Part shown: positions 41,607-50,564 of the stretch, piece by piece
Numbering within the stretch: position 1 is the stretch's first letter
Layout: each line of letters opens with the position of its first letter
Source of the DNA: JAWRCU01 sp033542235
Lineage (GTDB): Bacteria > Pseudomonadota > Alphaproteobacteria > Rhizobiales > Rhizobiaceae
Assembly (NCBI RefSeq): GCF_033542235.1
Contig: NZ_JAWRCU010000011.1
Coordinates: 124,001 to 188,000 of the forward strand
Length of the DNA stretch: 64,000 nucleotides
Direction of reading: 5' to 3'
Translations under genes and position numbers: made by a program
The notes under the pieces: model-generated
What the model was told of the DNA's origin: nothing
What the model saw: the letters and a program-made list of their open reading frames with translations, nothing else
The model's database searches: none

Positions 41607-41906
41607 TCAGCTTTTTGCCGCGTAGCCGGGTTCCCATGGCGCCGCACGCTTTGCCAGTTCAACGACTTCGGGCACCGGGACCCCAGCTACTGACAGGACA
41701 GCCACAAAGTCGGCGAAGCCCTCCGGGCTCATGCGAATAAGCAGGTTTTCCATTAACACATTCTCGGCAGCGCGTACGGCAGCCTCGCGCACGAAGTCCG
41801 TGCGCGAACGACCGCGCAGGCCCGCCGCGCGGTCGATCATTGCGAGCTCGGCCTTAGGCAGTCGCATCGAGATCGGGCGGTCCTTGCGTTCAGCGTTGGC
41901 AACCAT
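41607..41906 (-). CDS. DUF1778 (TacA-type) antitoxin without an adjacent toxin
   Basis: The 99-residue protein has an N-terminal ribbon-helix-helix: RKDRPISMRLPKAELAMIDR, AAGLRGRSRTDFVREAAVRA, AENVL, the TacA/DUF1778 pattern, then a C-terminal toxin-neutralising tail. Normally a GNAT acetyltransferase toxin (TacT) follows directly. Here only 51 bases separate it from the Crp/Fnr gene and no GNAT gene or fragment is evident. The start at 41906 has AAGGGGAAAGCC. Confidence 0.82.
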   Translation of the reverse strand: MVANAERKDRPISMRLPKAELAMIDRAAGLRGRSRTDFVREAAVRAAENVLMENLLIRMSPEGFADFVAVLSVAGVPVPEVVELAKRAAPWEPGYAAKS

Positions 41907-41998
41907 GGCTTTCCCCTTCGTGGAAAGGCCGTTGTACCGCAAATTGCTGCACACGCCAGCGGCAGCAGCCGGCCTACCGGCGGCGACGACCGGATGCC

Positions 41999-44900
41999 TC
42001 ATTCGGCTGGAGCCTGTGCTGGCTCAATTCCCGCTTCGCCCTCCTGCGATTTTCTGCTGCCGAACAGCTTCATCACGAAGACGAAGAAGATCGGCGCGAA
42101 GGGAACGGCAATGATCGTGGCCGTGATCATCCCGCCCATCACGCCGGTGCCGATGGCGTTCTGGCTTGCGGCGCTCGCGCCGGTGGCGATCGCCAGCGGC
42201 ACGACGCCCAGCGTGAAGGCGAGCGAGGTCATGATGATCGGCCGGAAGCGGATTTGCGCGGCCTCGACCGTCGCCTCGAACAGCGATTTGCCCTCAGCCC
42301 TCAGATCCTTCGCGAATTCGACGATCAGGATCGCGTTCTTTGCCGACAGGCCGATGATGGTGATCAGGCCCACCTTGAAATAGACGTCGTTCTCCATGCC
42401 GCGCATGGTCACGGCCAGCACCGCGCCGATGATGCCGAGCGGCACCACCAGCATGACCGACAGCGGGATCGACCAGCTTTCGTAAAGCGCGGCGAGCAGC
42501 AGGAACACGAACAGGACCGTCAGCCCCATAAGGAACGGCGCCTGCGAGCCGGACTGGATTTCCTGCAGCGACTGCTGTGTCCATTCATAGCCGAAACCGG
42601 GCGGCAACTCCGCCGCGAGGCGCTCCATCTCCTCGATTGCCGCGCCGGAGGAAAAGCCCGGCGCTGCGCTGCCGCCGATGCGAACGGCCGGATAGCCGTT
42701 ATAGCCGACCACCTGCAGCGGACCTTTCGTCCAATCGACGCGGGCGAAAGCAGAGAGCGGCACCATGCCGCCATTGGCATTGCGCACGTTGAGCTTCAGG
42801 AGGTCGGCCGCCTGCATGCGCTTGCCCTCGTCCGCCTGCACCGTGACGCGCTGCAACCGGCCGGCATTCGGGAAGTCATTGACGTAGGTCGAGCCGATAT
42901 TTGTCGCAATCGTCGAGTTGATATCGGCGAAGGCGATTCCGAAGGTGTTGGCCTTCTCGCGGTCGATGATCAGGTTGAGCTGCGCGGAGTCGGGCATGCC
43001 TTCGATGCGCAGCCCGGTCAGGACCGGGCTCTTGGACGCGGCATCCATCAGCTGCGCGGCCGCCGCGGCCAGCCCCTCTTCGCCGACGCCGCCGCGATCC
43101 TGCAGGCGGAAGGTGAAGCCGTTCGACGTGCCGAGGCCGGCGATCGGCGGTGGCGACAGGGCAAAGGCAATGGCGTCCTTCAACTGGAAGAGCGCGCCGT
43201 TCGCGCGCTGGGCGATTGCCTGCGCAGAGTCTTGTATGCCGCGCTCCGCCCAATCCTTGAAGGTGATGAAGGCGAGCGCGGCATTGTCGCCTGCGCCGGA
43301 GAAGCTGAAGCCGAGCACCGCCGCCCTGTGCTCGACGGCAGGTTCCTTGCTGAAAATGCCTTCCACGGTCTTGACCACGTCGAGGGTGCGATTGCCCGAC
43401 GCCTCGGGCGGCGCCTGCATGTCGACGATGACGAAGCCCTGGTCTTCGTTGGGAAGGAAGGAGGTCGGCAGCCGCATGAAGGCCCAGCCCAGGCCGGCCA
43501 GCAGCGCGAGGTAGATGATCATGAAGCGGCCCGCCCGGCGGACCGTCCAACTCACCCAGGACGTATAGCCATCGGTTGTTTTCTTAAACCCGCGGTTGAA
43601 CCAGCCGAAGAAGCCGCGCTTGTCGTGATGTCCGGCCGGAATGGGTTTCAGAAAGGTCGCGCAGAGCGCCGGCGTGAGCGACAGCGCCAGAAAACCTGAG
43701 AACAGGATCGACACGACCATGGTCAGGCTGAACTGGCGGTAGATGACCCCGACCGCGCCCGGGAAGAAGGCCATCGGCACGAACACCGCCGTCAGCACCA
43801 GGGAGATGCCGATGATGGCGCCGCTGATCTGCCCCATCGCCTTGCGTGTGGCCTCGCGTGGCGGCAGGCCCTCTTCGGCCATGATGCGCTCGACATTCTC
43901 CACCACAACGATGGCGTCGTCGACCAGGATGCCGATCGCCAGCACCATGGCGAACATAGTGAGCACGTTGATCGAGAACCCGGTGGCGAGCATGGCCGCG
44001 CAGGCCCCGAGCAGCGCAACAGGCACGACCAGCGCGGGAATGACGGTGTAGCGGATGTTCTGCAGGAACAGGAACATGACCGCGAAGACCAGCACCATCG
44101 CTTCGAGCAGCGTGTGGAGCACCTTCTCGATCGAGACCTGCACGAAGGGGGAGGTGTCGTAGGGGATGATGTATTCGACGCCGGGCGGAAAGAAGCGCGC
44201 CAGCTCCGTCATCTTGGTGCGCACCGCTTCCGACGTCGCCAGCGCATTGCCGGTCGGCGCAAGCTGCACGGCGATTGCCGCGGCCGGCTCGCCGTCGATG
44301 CGGGTCGAGAAATTATAACTTTCCGCGCCGATCTCGAGGCGGGCAACGTCGCGCAGCCTGACCGTCGAGCCGTCGGGATTGGCCCTCAGGATGATTGCGC
44401 CGAACTCATCCGGATTGGTCAGCTGGCCCTTGATCAGAACATTAGCCGAAATCTGCTGCGCGATCGGGTTGGGTTTTGCGCCGACACGGCCTGCCGAGAC
44501 CTGCACGTTCTGCGCGCCGATGGCGGCCATCACGTCCGTGGCGGTCAGGTTCAGCCCCAGCATCTTGTCCGGATCGAGCCAGACGCGCATGGCACGCTGC
44601 GAGGAGAAGAGCTGGGCGCGGCCCACCCCCTCGACGCGCGAGATCTCTCCGAGCACGTTGCGGTTGAGATAGTCGCCCAGGCCGACGGCATCCATGGAGC
44701 TATCGGTGGATTTGAGACCGACCAGCATCAGGAAGCTCGAGCCGGACTCGCTGATCTGCACGCCTTGCCGTGCAACGGCGTCCGGCAGGCGCGCCTCGAC
44801 GCGGCGGATGGCGTTCTGCACGTTGACGCTGGCCTCGCTGAGATCGGTGCCCGGCTTGAACGTCACGATGACCTGCATCAGCCCCGACGAGTCGGAGGTC

Positions 44901-45139
44901 GACTCGAAATAGAGCAGGTCCTTGACGCTGTTGAGCTCCTGCTCGATGGGCTGCGTCACGCTCTGGTAGATGTCCTGGGGCGAGGCGCCGGCATAGGTCG
45001 TGTAGACGGTAAGCTGCGGCGGCGCGACGTTCGGATATTGAGAGACCGGCAGCAGCGGAATCGAAATTGCGCCGGCCAGCACGATGAAGATGGCGACGAC
45101 CCAGGCAAAGATCGGCCGGTCGATGAAGTAACTGGACAT
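41999..45139 (-). CDS. RND multidrug efflux transporter (HAE1, AcrB/MexB/BepE-like)
   Basis: This 1046-residue inner-membrane proton antiporter begins MSSYFIDRPIFAWVVAIFIVLAGAISIPLLPVSQYPNVAPP, the standard HAE1 start. The proton-relay aspartates of TM4 are in AIGILVDDAIVVVENVERIM, and two large periplasmic porter domains are present. Full length, no frameshift. It follows the adaptor gene by nine bases. No outer-membrane channel gene is next to it, so a TolC-like protein encoded elsewhere must complete the pump. Confidence 0.97.
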   Translation of the reverse strand: MSSYFIDRPIFAWVVAIFIVLAGAISIPLLPVSQYPNVAPPQLTVYTTYAGASPQDIYQSVTQPIEQELNSVKDLLYFESTSDSSGLMQVIVTFKPGTDLSEASVNVQNAIRRVEARLPDAVARQGVQISESGSSFLMLVGLKSTDSSMDAVGLGDYLNRNVLGEISRVEGVGRAQLFSSQRAMRVWLDPDKMLGLNLTATDVMAAIGAQNVQVSAGRVGAKPNPIAQQISANVLIKGQLTNPDEFGAIILRANPDGSTVRLRDVARLEIGAESYNFSTRIDGEPAAAIAVQLAPTGNALATSEAVRTKMTELARFFPPGVEYIIPYDTSPFVQVSIEKVLHTLLEAMVLVFAVMFLFLQNIRYTVIPALVVPVALLGACAAMLATGFSINVLTMFAMVLAIGILVDDAIVVVENVERIMAEEGLPPREATRKAMGQISGAIIGISLVLTAVFVPMAFFPGAVGVIYRQFSLTMVVSILFSGFLALSLTPALCATFLKPIPAGHHDKRGFFGWFNRGFKKTTDGYTSWVSWTVRRAGRFMIIYLALLAGLGWAFMRLPTSFLPNEDQGFVIVDMQAPPEASGNRTLDVVKTVEGIFSKEPAVEHRAAVLGFSFSGAGDNAALAFITFKDWAERGIQDSAQAIAQRANGALFQLKDAIAFALSPPPIAGLGTSNGFTFRLQDRGGVGEEGLAAAAAQLMDAASKSPVLTGLRIEGMPDSAQLNLIIDREKANTFGIAFADINSTIATNIGSTYVNDFPNAGRLQRVTVQADEGKRMQAADLLKLNVRNANGGMVPLSAFARVDWTKGPLQVVGYNGYPAVRIGGSAAPGFSSGAAIEEMERLAAELPPGFGYEWTQQSLQEIQSGSQAPFLMGLTVLFVFLLLAALYESWSIPLSVMLVVPLGIIGAVLAVTMRGMENDVYFKVGLITIIGLSAKNAILIVEFAKDLRAEGKSLFEATVEAAQIRFRPIIMTSLAFTLGVVPLAIATGASAASQNAIGTGVMGGMITATIIAVPFAPIFFVFVMKLFGSRKSQEGEAGIEPAQAPAE

Positions 45140-45148
45140 GAAGCAGCC

Positions 45149-46345
45149 TTAGCCTTCGGAGGCCTTGTTTTCGGTGCTGGACGTGGCGGCAGGTGCTGCG
45201 GCCGGTTTCCATTCCTCGGGCGCGACGGTTGCGCCGGGCCGAAGTTTCTGAAAACCCTGCACGATGACGTGGTCGCCGGCCTGCAATCCTTTGGTGACGA
45301 TGGCTTGGTTCCCGACCACGCGGCCAATCTCCACGGAACGAAGCTCGGCGACGTTGTCCTTGGCGACCACATAGAGTTGTGGGCGGCCGCTGGTATCCCG
45401 CTGGATTGCCTGCTGCGGCACGGTGAGCGCGCTTTGCTCGACGGCCTGCTCGATCTGCACCCGCACATAAAGACCGGGCAAAAGGTCACCGTCGGGATTG
45501 GGGAACTGTGCCCGCATGGTGATCTGGCCGGTCGTCTCGTCGACGGTGGCTTCGGAGAAGAGCAACTGGCCGGGATGGGCGTATTCGGTGCCGTCGTCAA
45601 AGAGCAGGCGCACTGTCGCCGCGCCTTCGGTCGGGCTTTGCAGAAGCCCTTTCTTCACCGCCTGTTTCAGGTTCATCAGTTCCTGGGACGACTGCGTGAA
45701 ATCCGCATAGACCGGGTCCAGCTGCTGGATCGTGGCGAGCTTTTCCGGCCCAGTGGCGCTGACGAGCGCGCCCTCCGTGACGAGCGCGCGTCCGATGCGG
45801 CCGCTGATTGGCGCCTTCACATCGGCATATTGCAGGTTGAGCTTGGCGGCATCGAGCCCAGCCTGAGCGGCGGCGACATCGGCGTTGGCCTGCGCCAGCT
45901 GCGCGGTCGCGCTGTCCAGCTCCTGTTTGCTGGTGATGTTCTTCTGCTGAAGCTCCGTCTGCCGATCCGCCTGCTGGCGTGCCAGCAACTGGCTGGCGAG
46001 CGCACGCTGCAACGTGGCCTTGGCGCTCTCTACCTGGACCTGGAATGGTGCAGGGTCAATTCTGTAGAGGACGTCGCCCTCCTTGGCGAGGCTGCCCTGC
46101 TCGAAGACGCGCTTGATGATGATACCCGACACGCGCGGACGCACTTCGGCGATTTGCGTCGGGGCAATGCGTCCGGGCAATTCGTTGACGATCGGGACCG
46201 CCTGCGGCTTGACCTGTATGACGCTGACCCCGGCCGGCGGCATGGCCGGAGGGCTGGCCGAGCTTTTCGATTCGCTGCATGCAGCTACGAGCGAGAGCAG
46301 AAGCGCGCAGGCCGCAGCCTGGCGGAGCGGGATGTACCTTGTCAT
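45149..46345 (-). CDS. RND efflux periplasmic adaptor lipoprotein (AcrA/MexA-like)
   Basis: The 398-residue membrane-fusion protein has a lipoprotein signal ending in LLSLVAAC near residue 22. It contains the lipoyl half-motifs GRIAPTQIAEVRPRVSGIII and ADVKAPISGRIGRALVTEGALV, a coiled-coil hairpin between them (LLARQQADRQTELQQ...LAQANADVAAAQ), and a beta-barrel block with VRLLFDDGTEYAHPGQLLFS. It forms the periplasmic bridge between the RND pump and a TolC channel. Confidence 0.96.
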   Translation of the reverse strand: MTRYIPLRQAAACALLLSLVAACSESKSSASPPAMPPAGVSVIQVKPQAVPIVNELPGRIAPTQIAEVRPRVSGIIIKRVFEQGSLAKEGDVLYRIDPAPFQVQVESAKATLQRALASQLLARQQADRQTELQQKNITSKQELDSATAQLAQANADVAAAQAGLDAAKLNLQYADVKAPISGRIGRALVTEGALVSATGPEKLATIQQLDPVYADFTQSSQELMNLKQAVKKGLLQSPTEGAATVRLLFDDGTEYAHPGQLLFSEATVDETTGQITMRAQFPNPDGDLLPGLYVRVQIEQAVEQSALTVPQQAIQRDTSGRPQLYVVAKDNVAELRSVEIGRVVGNQAIVTKGLQAGDHVIVQGFQKLRPGATVAPEEWKPAAAPAATSSTENKASEG

Positions 46346-46414
46346 GGGTTTCCAGAAAAATCGAATGATGACGGGACGCCTGAAATTCCCATTCAGGCGA
46401 CGGCTGTTAGGTTC

Positions 46415-46984
46415 TTACGAGCTGGCCCCCGTTCCGGAGCTCGGCTCGACGAGCGCGGCGATGTCTTTCAAGACTGTTGCCCTGCCTTCGGAAGTCAGGC
46501 GGAGAAAGCCGAAATATTCCATTATCTTCAGCCCCTCCACCGCAAGAAAGGCCACCATCGCATTGCCAGGATTTTCCGCATCGCACATGATCGCCTCGAT
46601 CTCATCCCCGCAAAGCTTCTGCATCCTGCTGCGAAGCTCCGCATCATGGGCTAATGCCGAACAGAGATTGAGCGCGACCGCCTCCGCGGGGTTATCGTCG
46701 AAATGCGCCGCCGCTTCTATCCGCCCGCGTATCCTTGCATTGGGAACATTCCCCAGCCTGTCGAGAGCCGCCTGGATCTTTTCCGAATCGAGCCTGACAC
46801 GCCGCTCGATGACCGCCCTGATCAGGCTCTCCTTGGAGCCGCAATCATAGATCACGCTGGCCTTGCTGATGCCGGCTTCGGCCGCAACCGCATCAAGCGT
46901 CAGACTGGCCGCGCCGTCCCGCCCGACTACGATCTCGGCAGCCTCGAGCACCGCTTCCCGATCGATCACCCTCGGTCGACCCAT
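46415..46984 (-). CDS. TetR-family regulator of the RND pump
   Basis: The 189-residue protein MGRPRVIDREAVLEAAEIVV ... LTLDAVAAEAGISKASVIYD ... CGSKESLIRAVIERR has a TetR HTH and an all-helical C-terminus. It precedes the adaptor gene by 69 bases on the same strand, like AcrR/BepR-type repressors that are part of their own operon. The inducer is unknown. Confidence 0.9.
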   Translation of the reverse strand: MGRPRVIDREAVLEAAEIVVGRDGAASLTLDAVAAEAGISKASVIYDCGSKESLIRAVIERRVRLDSEKIQAALDRLGNVPNARIRGRIEAAAHFDDNPAEAVALNLCSALAHDAELRSRMQKLCGDEIEAIMCDAENPGNAMVAFLAVEGLKIMEYFGFLRLTSEGRATVLKDIAALVEPSSGTGASS

Positions 46985-47309
46985 TTATTTCCATCCGGTC
47001 GGTTATTTACGCGGCACTTTTAGCTTGCGGCAGGGCCGTGTCAATGGGTGAACATGCGTTGTTGGCTCTCGCGATCGGCTTGAGAGTTGGAACGAAGAAA
47101 TTGCAAATCCGGCGAAGATGGCGCGCAGGACGCGTTGGAGAGGCGGCTCAGTCGATGTGTGCCCTCGCAGCGTTAAGTGTTGGCGCGCCTGCGTCATCGC
47201 ACATCTTCCGCCGGCGTCCTTATCCTCAGAAAAAACGCGTCGCCACGCCGTAGGCGAAGGTCTTTTCGCATATCCTGAATGGGCTTTTGATTCTGTGGAG
47301 TTCGCGACC
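46985..47309. other. Gene-free region between divergent genes
   Basis: These 325 bases lie between the TetR gene (leftward) and the unknown gene at 47310 (rightward) and should hold both promoters. The frame of the downstream gene is open upstream to 47118, but that part is low-complexity Arg/Cys-rich and lacks a good ribosome site, so it is treated as non-coding. Confidence 0.55.
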
Positions 47310-47924
47310 ATGGCGGCGAATATGGCCCTCAAGCGCGCCCGGAAGGCGCAGCGGCGAAAACAGGTAGTATCGGAAAAACGTCGGGCCGAGGCGGTCGACG
47401 GAAGTCTGGCCGGCCAGGTGCTGCAGGCGGCTCGGGCGCCCATACGACACTGCCTGATCACGGATCAGATATTCAGCGTCGGCATGGGCTCGCTGGTCCT
47501 GGTCCGCGGCGACAGCCCCTATACCCTGTCCATTGGCATGTTTCTGCTCGACGTATTCTGCCTGGGGATCAAAGACAGCGTGTTCAGACCCGTCGACGAG
47601 GAGCTGCTCGACGCGTATCTCGAAGGATCCAAAGCATCGGGCATGCCGCTCACCGAGATCGATCCCAGCGAGGCCCGCAAGCTGCTGCGCGATCTGGCGG
47701 CATGGTCGCAGTCGATCGGCATCTCGCCGAACGGAGATTTTGCCATAGTGGAACGTCTGTTCGGCGACGTGAGCGCGGAGGCAAGCGATGCGGTCTTCCG
47801 GTTCGGTCGCGATGGCAAGCCGGTCTATATTCCGGGGCCGAGCGAATCGGCATCGCTCGTTAGCCGCCGCATCCGTCAGCTGCAGCAGCGTCTCGGCGAC
47901 GACGGTTTCGACTTTGCGGCCTAG
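47310..47924 (+). CDS. Conserved protein of unknown function
   Basis: The 204-residue protein starts with a basic stretch MAANMALKRARKAQRRKQVV, followed by IRHCLITDQIFSVGMGSLVL, YTLSIGMFLLDVFCLGIKDS (a strand-rich core with conserved Asp/Cys), EARKLLRDLAAWSQSIGISP and FAIVERLFGDVSAE. I recall similar proteins of unknown role in alphaproteobacteria, some with an added SEC-C zinc motif, which is absent here. There is no signal peptide or membrane segment. It stands alone. Confidence 0.7.
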   Translation: MAANMALKRARKAQRRKQVVSEKRRAEAVDGSLAGQVLQAARAPIRHCLITDQIFSVGMGSLVLVRGDSPYTLSIGMFLLDVFCLGIKDSVFRPVDEELLDAYLEGSKASGMPLTEIDPSEARKLLRDLAAWSQSIGISPNGDFAIVERLFGDVSAEASDAVFRFGRDGKPVYIPGPSESASLVSRRIRQLQQRLGDDGFDFAA

Positions 47925-48336
47925 CTGGCATGCTGCGCACTCTGGACTAGTGGCAGGTGGTCCAACGGCACCAAGTCCGGGGCGCCCAAGCGCCTGCCTG
48001 AGCTCCGGTTAAGAAACGATTGTCGCCTGTCTCGGCGGCGAGTGCGAGAGAGAACATGAAGTTCGGGTGAGCGCAATCCGGTCGCGCCCGCCCTGCTTCG
48101 CCAGCGATTCATCGTCGAAGCCACACGGATCGCCCCCACGTAAGACCACCAGATGCTTCATCTCGAAGAATCGACCAAAGGCCGTGATTCGAGCGGCATG
48201 AAATCGCGTGTCAATAATCGAAACACAATTCCACATACGACCATAGGCTATAGTGCCCTGCCTTGTGAGCATCGAGGCTGCATGTAGTATCCCCCGGCAT
48301 GCGCGGAATTAGCGTGCATCGAGGAGGGATACATAC
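47925..48336. other. Intergenic region with a possible GGDEF remnant
   Basis: These 412 bases precede the amine oxidase gene. On the minus strand at about 48067-48117 a frame reads DDESLAKQGGRDRIALT, like the last helix and strand of a GGDEF domain (compare ALYxAKxxGRDRV). Nothing else is recognisable. The right end should hold the promoter of the amine oxidase operon; GAGGAGGGA at about 48320-48328 is its ribosome site. Confidence 0.5.
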
Positions 48337-49938
48337 ATGGATGGTGAACTGCCAACCGCCGGCATGCGCCGGCGGGACCTGCTGAAATTGATCGGAATGA
48401 CGGCTGGAAGCGCCGCCATGTATCAGGCCATGACCAGCATGGGCCTGGCCGCCACGTCCGATTATAGCGGCCCGATCAAGCTGGAAGGCGATCCGAAAGG
48501 CGCATCGGTCTTGATTCTCGGTGCAGGCCTTGCCGGCATGACAGCCGCGCTCGAACTTCGCCAGGCTGGCTACAAGGTCAAGGTGTTGGAATTCAACAAC
48601 CGGGCCGGCGGCCGCAACTGGTCGTTGCGTGGCGGCGACACCTACACCGAACTCGGCGGCGCCACGCAGAAATGCGAGTTCGACGAAGGGCTCTATCTCA
48701 ACCCTGGCCCTTGGCGCATCCCTTACCACCACAATGGTCTGCTCGATTACTGCAAGCGGCTAGGCGTGCAGCTGGAGCCGTTCCAGCAGATCAATCACAA
48801 CGCCTATCTGCATTCGACCAAGGCATTTGGCGGGAAGCCGCGCCGTATGCGCGAGATCAAGAGCGATTTCCAGGGCCATACCTCCGAACTGCTGGCCAAG
48901 GTGACGCAGAAAGGCCAGCTCGAAGGGCTGGTGAACGAGGAGGACCAGGAAATCCTGCTTGAGGCGCTGCGATCCTGGGGCGCTCTGGACAAGGACTACG
49001 CCTACAAGGCCGGTGACCTTGCTGCGGAATTCCGCGGCTATGAGAAGGATCCGGGCGGCGGCATCGGAGCCGAGCCGGCGCCGGGTGACGTCATCGGCCT
49101 GTCCGATATTCTGAATTCCGGCCTTTGGCGCTCGCTGGCCAACTTTGCGCTCTACGAGTTCCAGACCACGATGTTCCAGCCGGTCGGCGGCATGGGCCGC
49201 ATCGGGGAAGCGTTCGCAAGAGAAGTGGGTGATCTCATCACCTACAATGCCAAGGTCACCAAGATCGCCCAGAGCGAGAAGGGCGTGACCGTCACCTATG
49301 AGGACGTGAAGAACCCGGGTACTACGCAGGAAGCAAGTGCCGACTGGTGCGTCTGCACCATCCCGCTCACCATCCTCAGCCAGATCGACATCAATGTGGG
49401 TAGCGCCATGCAGGCGGCCATCGCTGCGGTCCCATACGCCTCGTCCGTCAAGGTAGGCCTGCAGATGAAGCGGCGGTTCTGGGAGGAGGATGACAAGATT
49501 TTCGGCGGCGTCACCTACACGAACCAGCCGATCTCGCAGATTTCCTACCCGAGCACAGACTACAACAAGAAGGGCAAGGGCGTGCTGCTCGGCTGTTACA
49601 CGTGGAATGGCCCGAATTCCTACGAGTTCACTGCCATGGCGCCGGAGGAACGTGTCAAGCGCGCCGTGGAGCAGGGCAGCCTCATCCATCCGCAATACAA
49701 GGATGAGTTCGAGAACGGCATTGCCGTTGCCTGGCACCGTTCGCCATTCACGCTTGGATGTGCCGGCGATTGGACCGACGAGGCCCGCAAGGAGCACTAC
49801 AACAATCTCTGCCAGATCGACGGCCGTATCGTGCTGGCCGGCGAACATGCGTCCTACATCCCCGCTTGGCAGGAGGGAGCGATCCTGTCCTCCCTGAACG
49901 CCATCACGCGCCTGCACCAGCGTGTGCTTCAGGCGTGA
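48337..49938 (+). CDS. Tat-exported flavin amine oxidase/dehydrogenase (NicA2-like)
   Basis: The 533-residue protein opens with a Tat signal: MRRRDLLKLIGMTAGSAAMY (twin arginine, then a hydrophobic stretch). The FAD-binding fold follows: SVLILGAGLAGMTAALELRQ, VKVLEFNNRAGGRNWSLRGG, and the C-terminal flavin contact RIVLAGEHASYIPAWQEGAI. This is the flavin monoamine oxidase family; it oxidises C-N bonds to imines. Export through Tat and the cytochrome c gene 47 bases downstream recall Pseudomonas NicA2, which passes electrons to cytochrome CycN rather than to oxygen. The amine substrate is unknown. Confidence 0.9.
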   Translation: MDGELPTAGMRRRDLLKLIGMTAGSAAMYQAMTSMGLAATSDYSGPIKLEGDPKGASVLILGAGLAGMTAALELRQAGYKVKVLEFNNRAGGRNWSLRGGDTYTELGGATQKCEFDEGLYLNPGPWRIPYHHNGLLDYCKRLGVQLEPFQQINHNAYLHSTKAFGGKPRRMREIKSDFQGHTSELLAKVTQKGQLEGLVNEEDQEILLEALRSWGALDKDYAYKAGDLAAEFRGYEKDPGGGIGAEPAPGDVIGLSDILNSGLWRSLANFALYEFQTTMFQPVGGMGRIGEAFAREVGDLITYNAKVTKIAQSEKGVTVTYEDVKNPGTTQEASADWCVCTIPLTILSQIDINVGSAMQAAIAAVPYASSVKVGLQMKRRFWEEDDKIFGGVTYTNQPISQISYPSTDYNKKGKGVLLGCYTWNGPNSYEFTAMAPEERVKRAVEQGSLIHPQYKDEFENGIAVAWHRSPFTLGCAGDWTDEARKEHYNNLCQIDGRIVLAGEHASYIPAWQEGAILSSLNAITRLHQRVLQA

Positions 49939-49985
49939 CAGTCATGTTTCGCACCGATCACGTCAAATCAGCAGAGCATTCGACC

Positions 49986-50390
49986 ATGAAACGCCAAATT
50001 GCGTGCGGCCTGGCCGCCCTTCCGCTCCTGGCCTTGCCCGGCGTGCCGGCAGCCTTCGCCGACTCGGCGGGCATCACGTTCAGCAACGGCCGCACTTTCA
50101 CCGAACAGACGGGAGAACAGCTCTTCACCCATGTCTGCGCGGCCTGCCACCTGGATCAGGGACAGGGTGCGGTTGGCGCCGGGCACTATCCTGCGCTCGC
50201 CAACAACGCCAATCTGGAATCGGCGGGTTATCCGATCCTCATCCTCCTTCAGGGCCAGAAGGGCATGCCGCCCGTTGGCCAGATGATGAGCGACGATCAG
50301 ATAGCGGCTGTCGTCAACTATGTGCGCACGCACTTCGGCAATAACTACCAGGACGCAGTTACTGCAGAGGACGTGAAGGCTTCGCGCTAG
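49986..50390 (+). CDS. Periplasmic monohaem cytochrome c
   Basis: The 134-residue protein has a signal peptide (MKRQIACGLAALPLLALPGVPAAFA), the haem motif C-A-A-C-H in FTHVCAACHLDQGQGAVG, and the distal methionine in GQKGMPPVGQMMSDDQ. It is a class I cytochrome of the CycN/cytochrome-subunit size. An in-frame ATG at 49944 is less likely because the signal peptide begins at 49986. As the second gene of the module it is the natural electron acceptor of the amine oxidase. Confidence 0.9.
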   Translation: MKRQIACGLAALPLLALPGVPAAFADSAGITFSNGRTFTEQTGEQLFTHVCAACHLDQGQGAVGAGHYPALANNANLESAGYPILILLQGQKGMPPVGQMMSDDQIAAVVNYVRTHFGNNYQDAVTAEDVKASR

Positions 50391-50404
50391 CGAACCGAAG
50401 GACC

Positions 50405-50449
50405 GCGTCGGCGAAAAATTGCACAGCTGTTTTCGGTCAATCCGATGCG
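50405..50449. repeat. RIME-like interspersed palindromic repeat, copy 7
   Basis: GCGTCGGCGAAAAATTGCAC, AGCTGTTTTCGGTCAATCCG, ATGCG, followed by CATCAAAGAGAAAG. A diverged copy that lies between the cytochrome and RidA genes. Confidence 0.65.
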
Positions 50450-50564
50450 TCATCAAAGAGAAAGAGCGGCGCGGTTCAACATTGAACGCGCGCCGCTCTG
50501 ACGCACTCCTCGGCGGGCGTCATCCGTGCCCGCCACGTCAATCCACATTTGAAGGAAGCTGACG

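Noticed and set aside
42254..43699. A long + strand open frame inside the RND transporter gene
   Set aside because: It is antisense to conserved AcrB-type sequence with low-complexity composition.
44114..46654. An 846-codon open frame on the + strand across the RND pump and adaptor genes
   Set aside because: It is antisense to two clear, full-length genes, is rich in Arg/His/Asp from GC-rich codon mirroring, and shows no domain.
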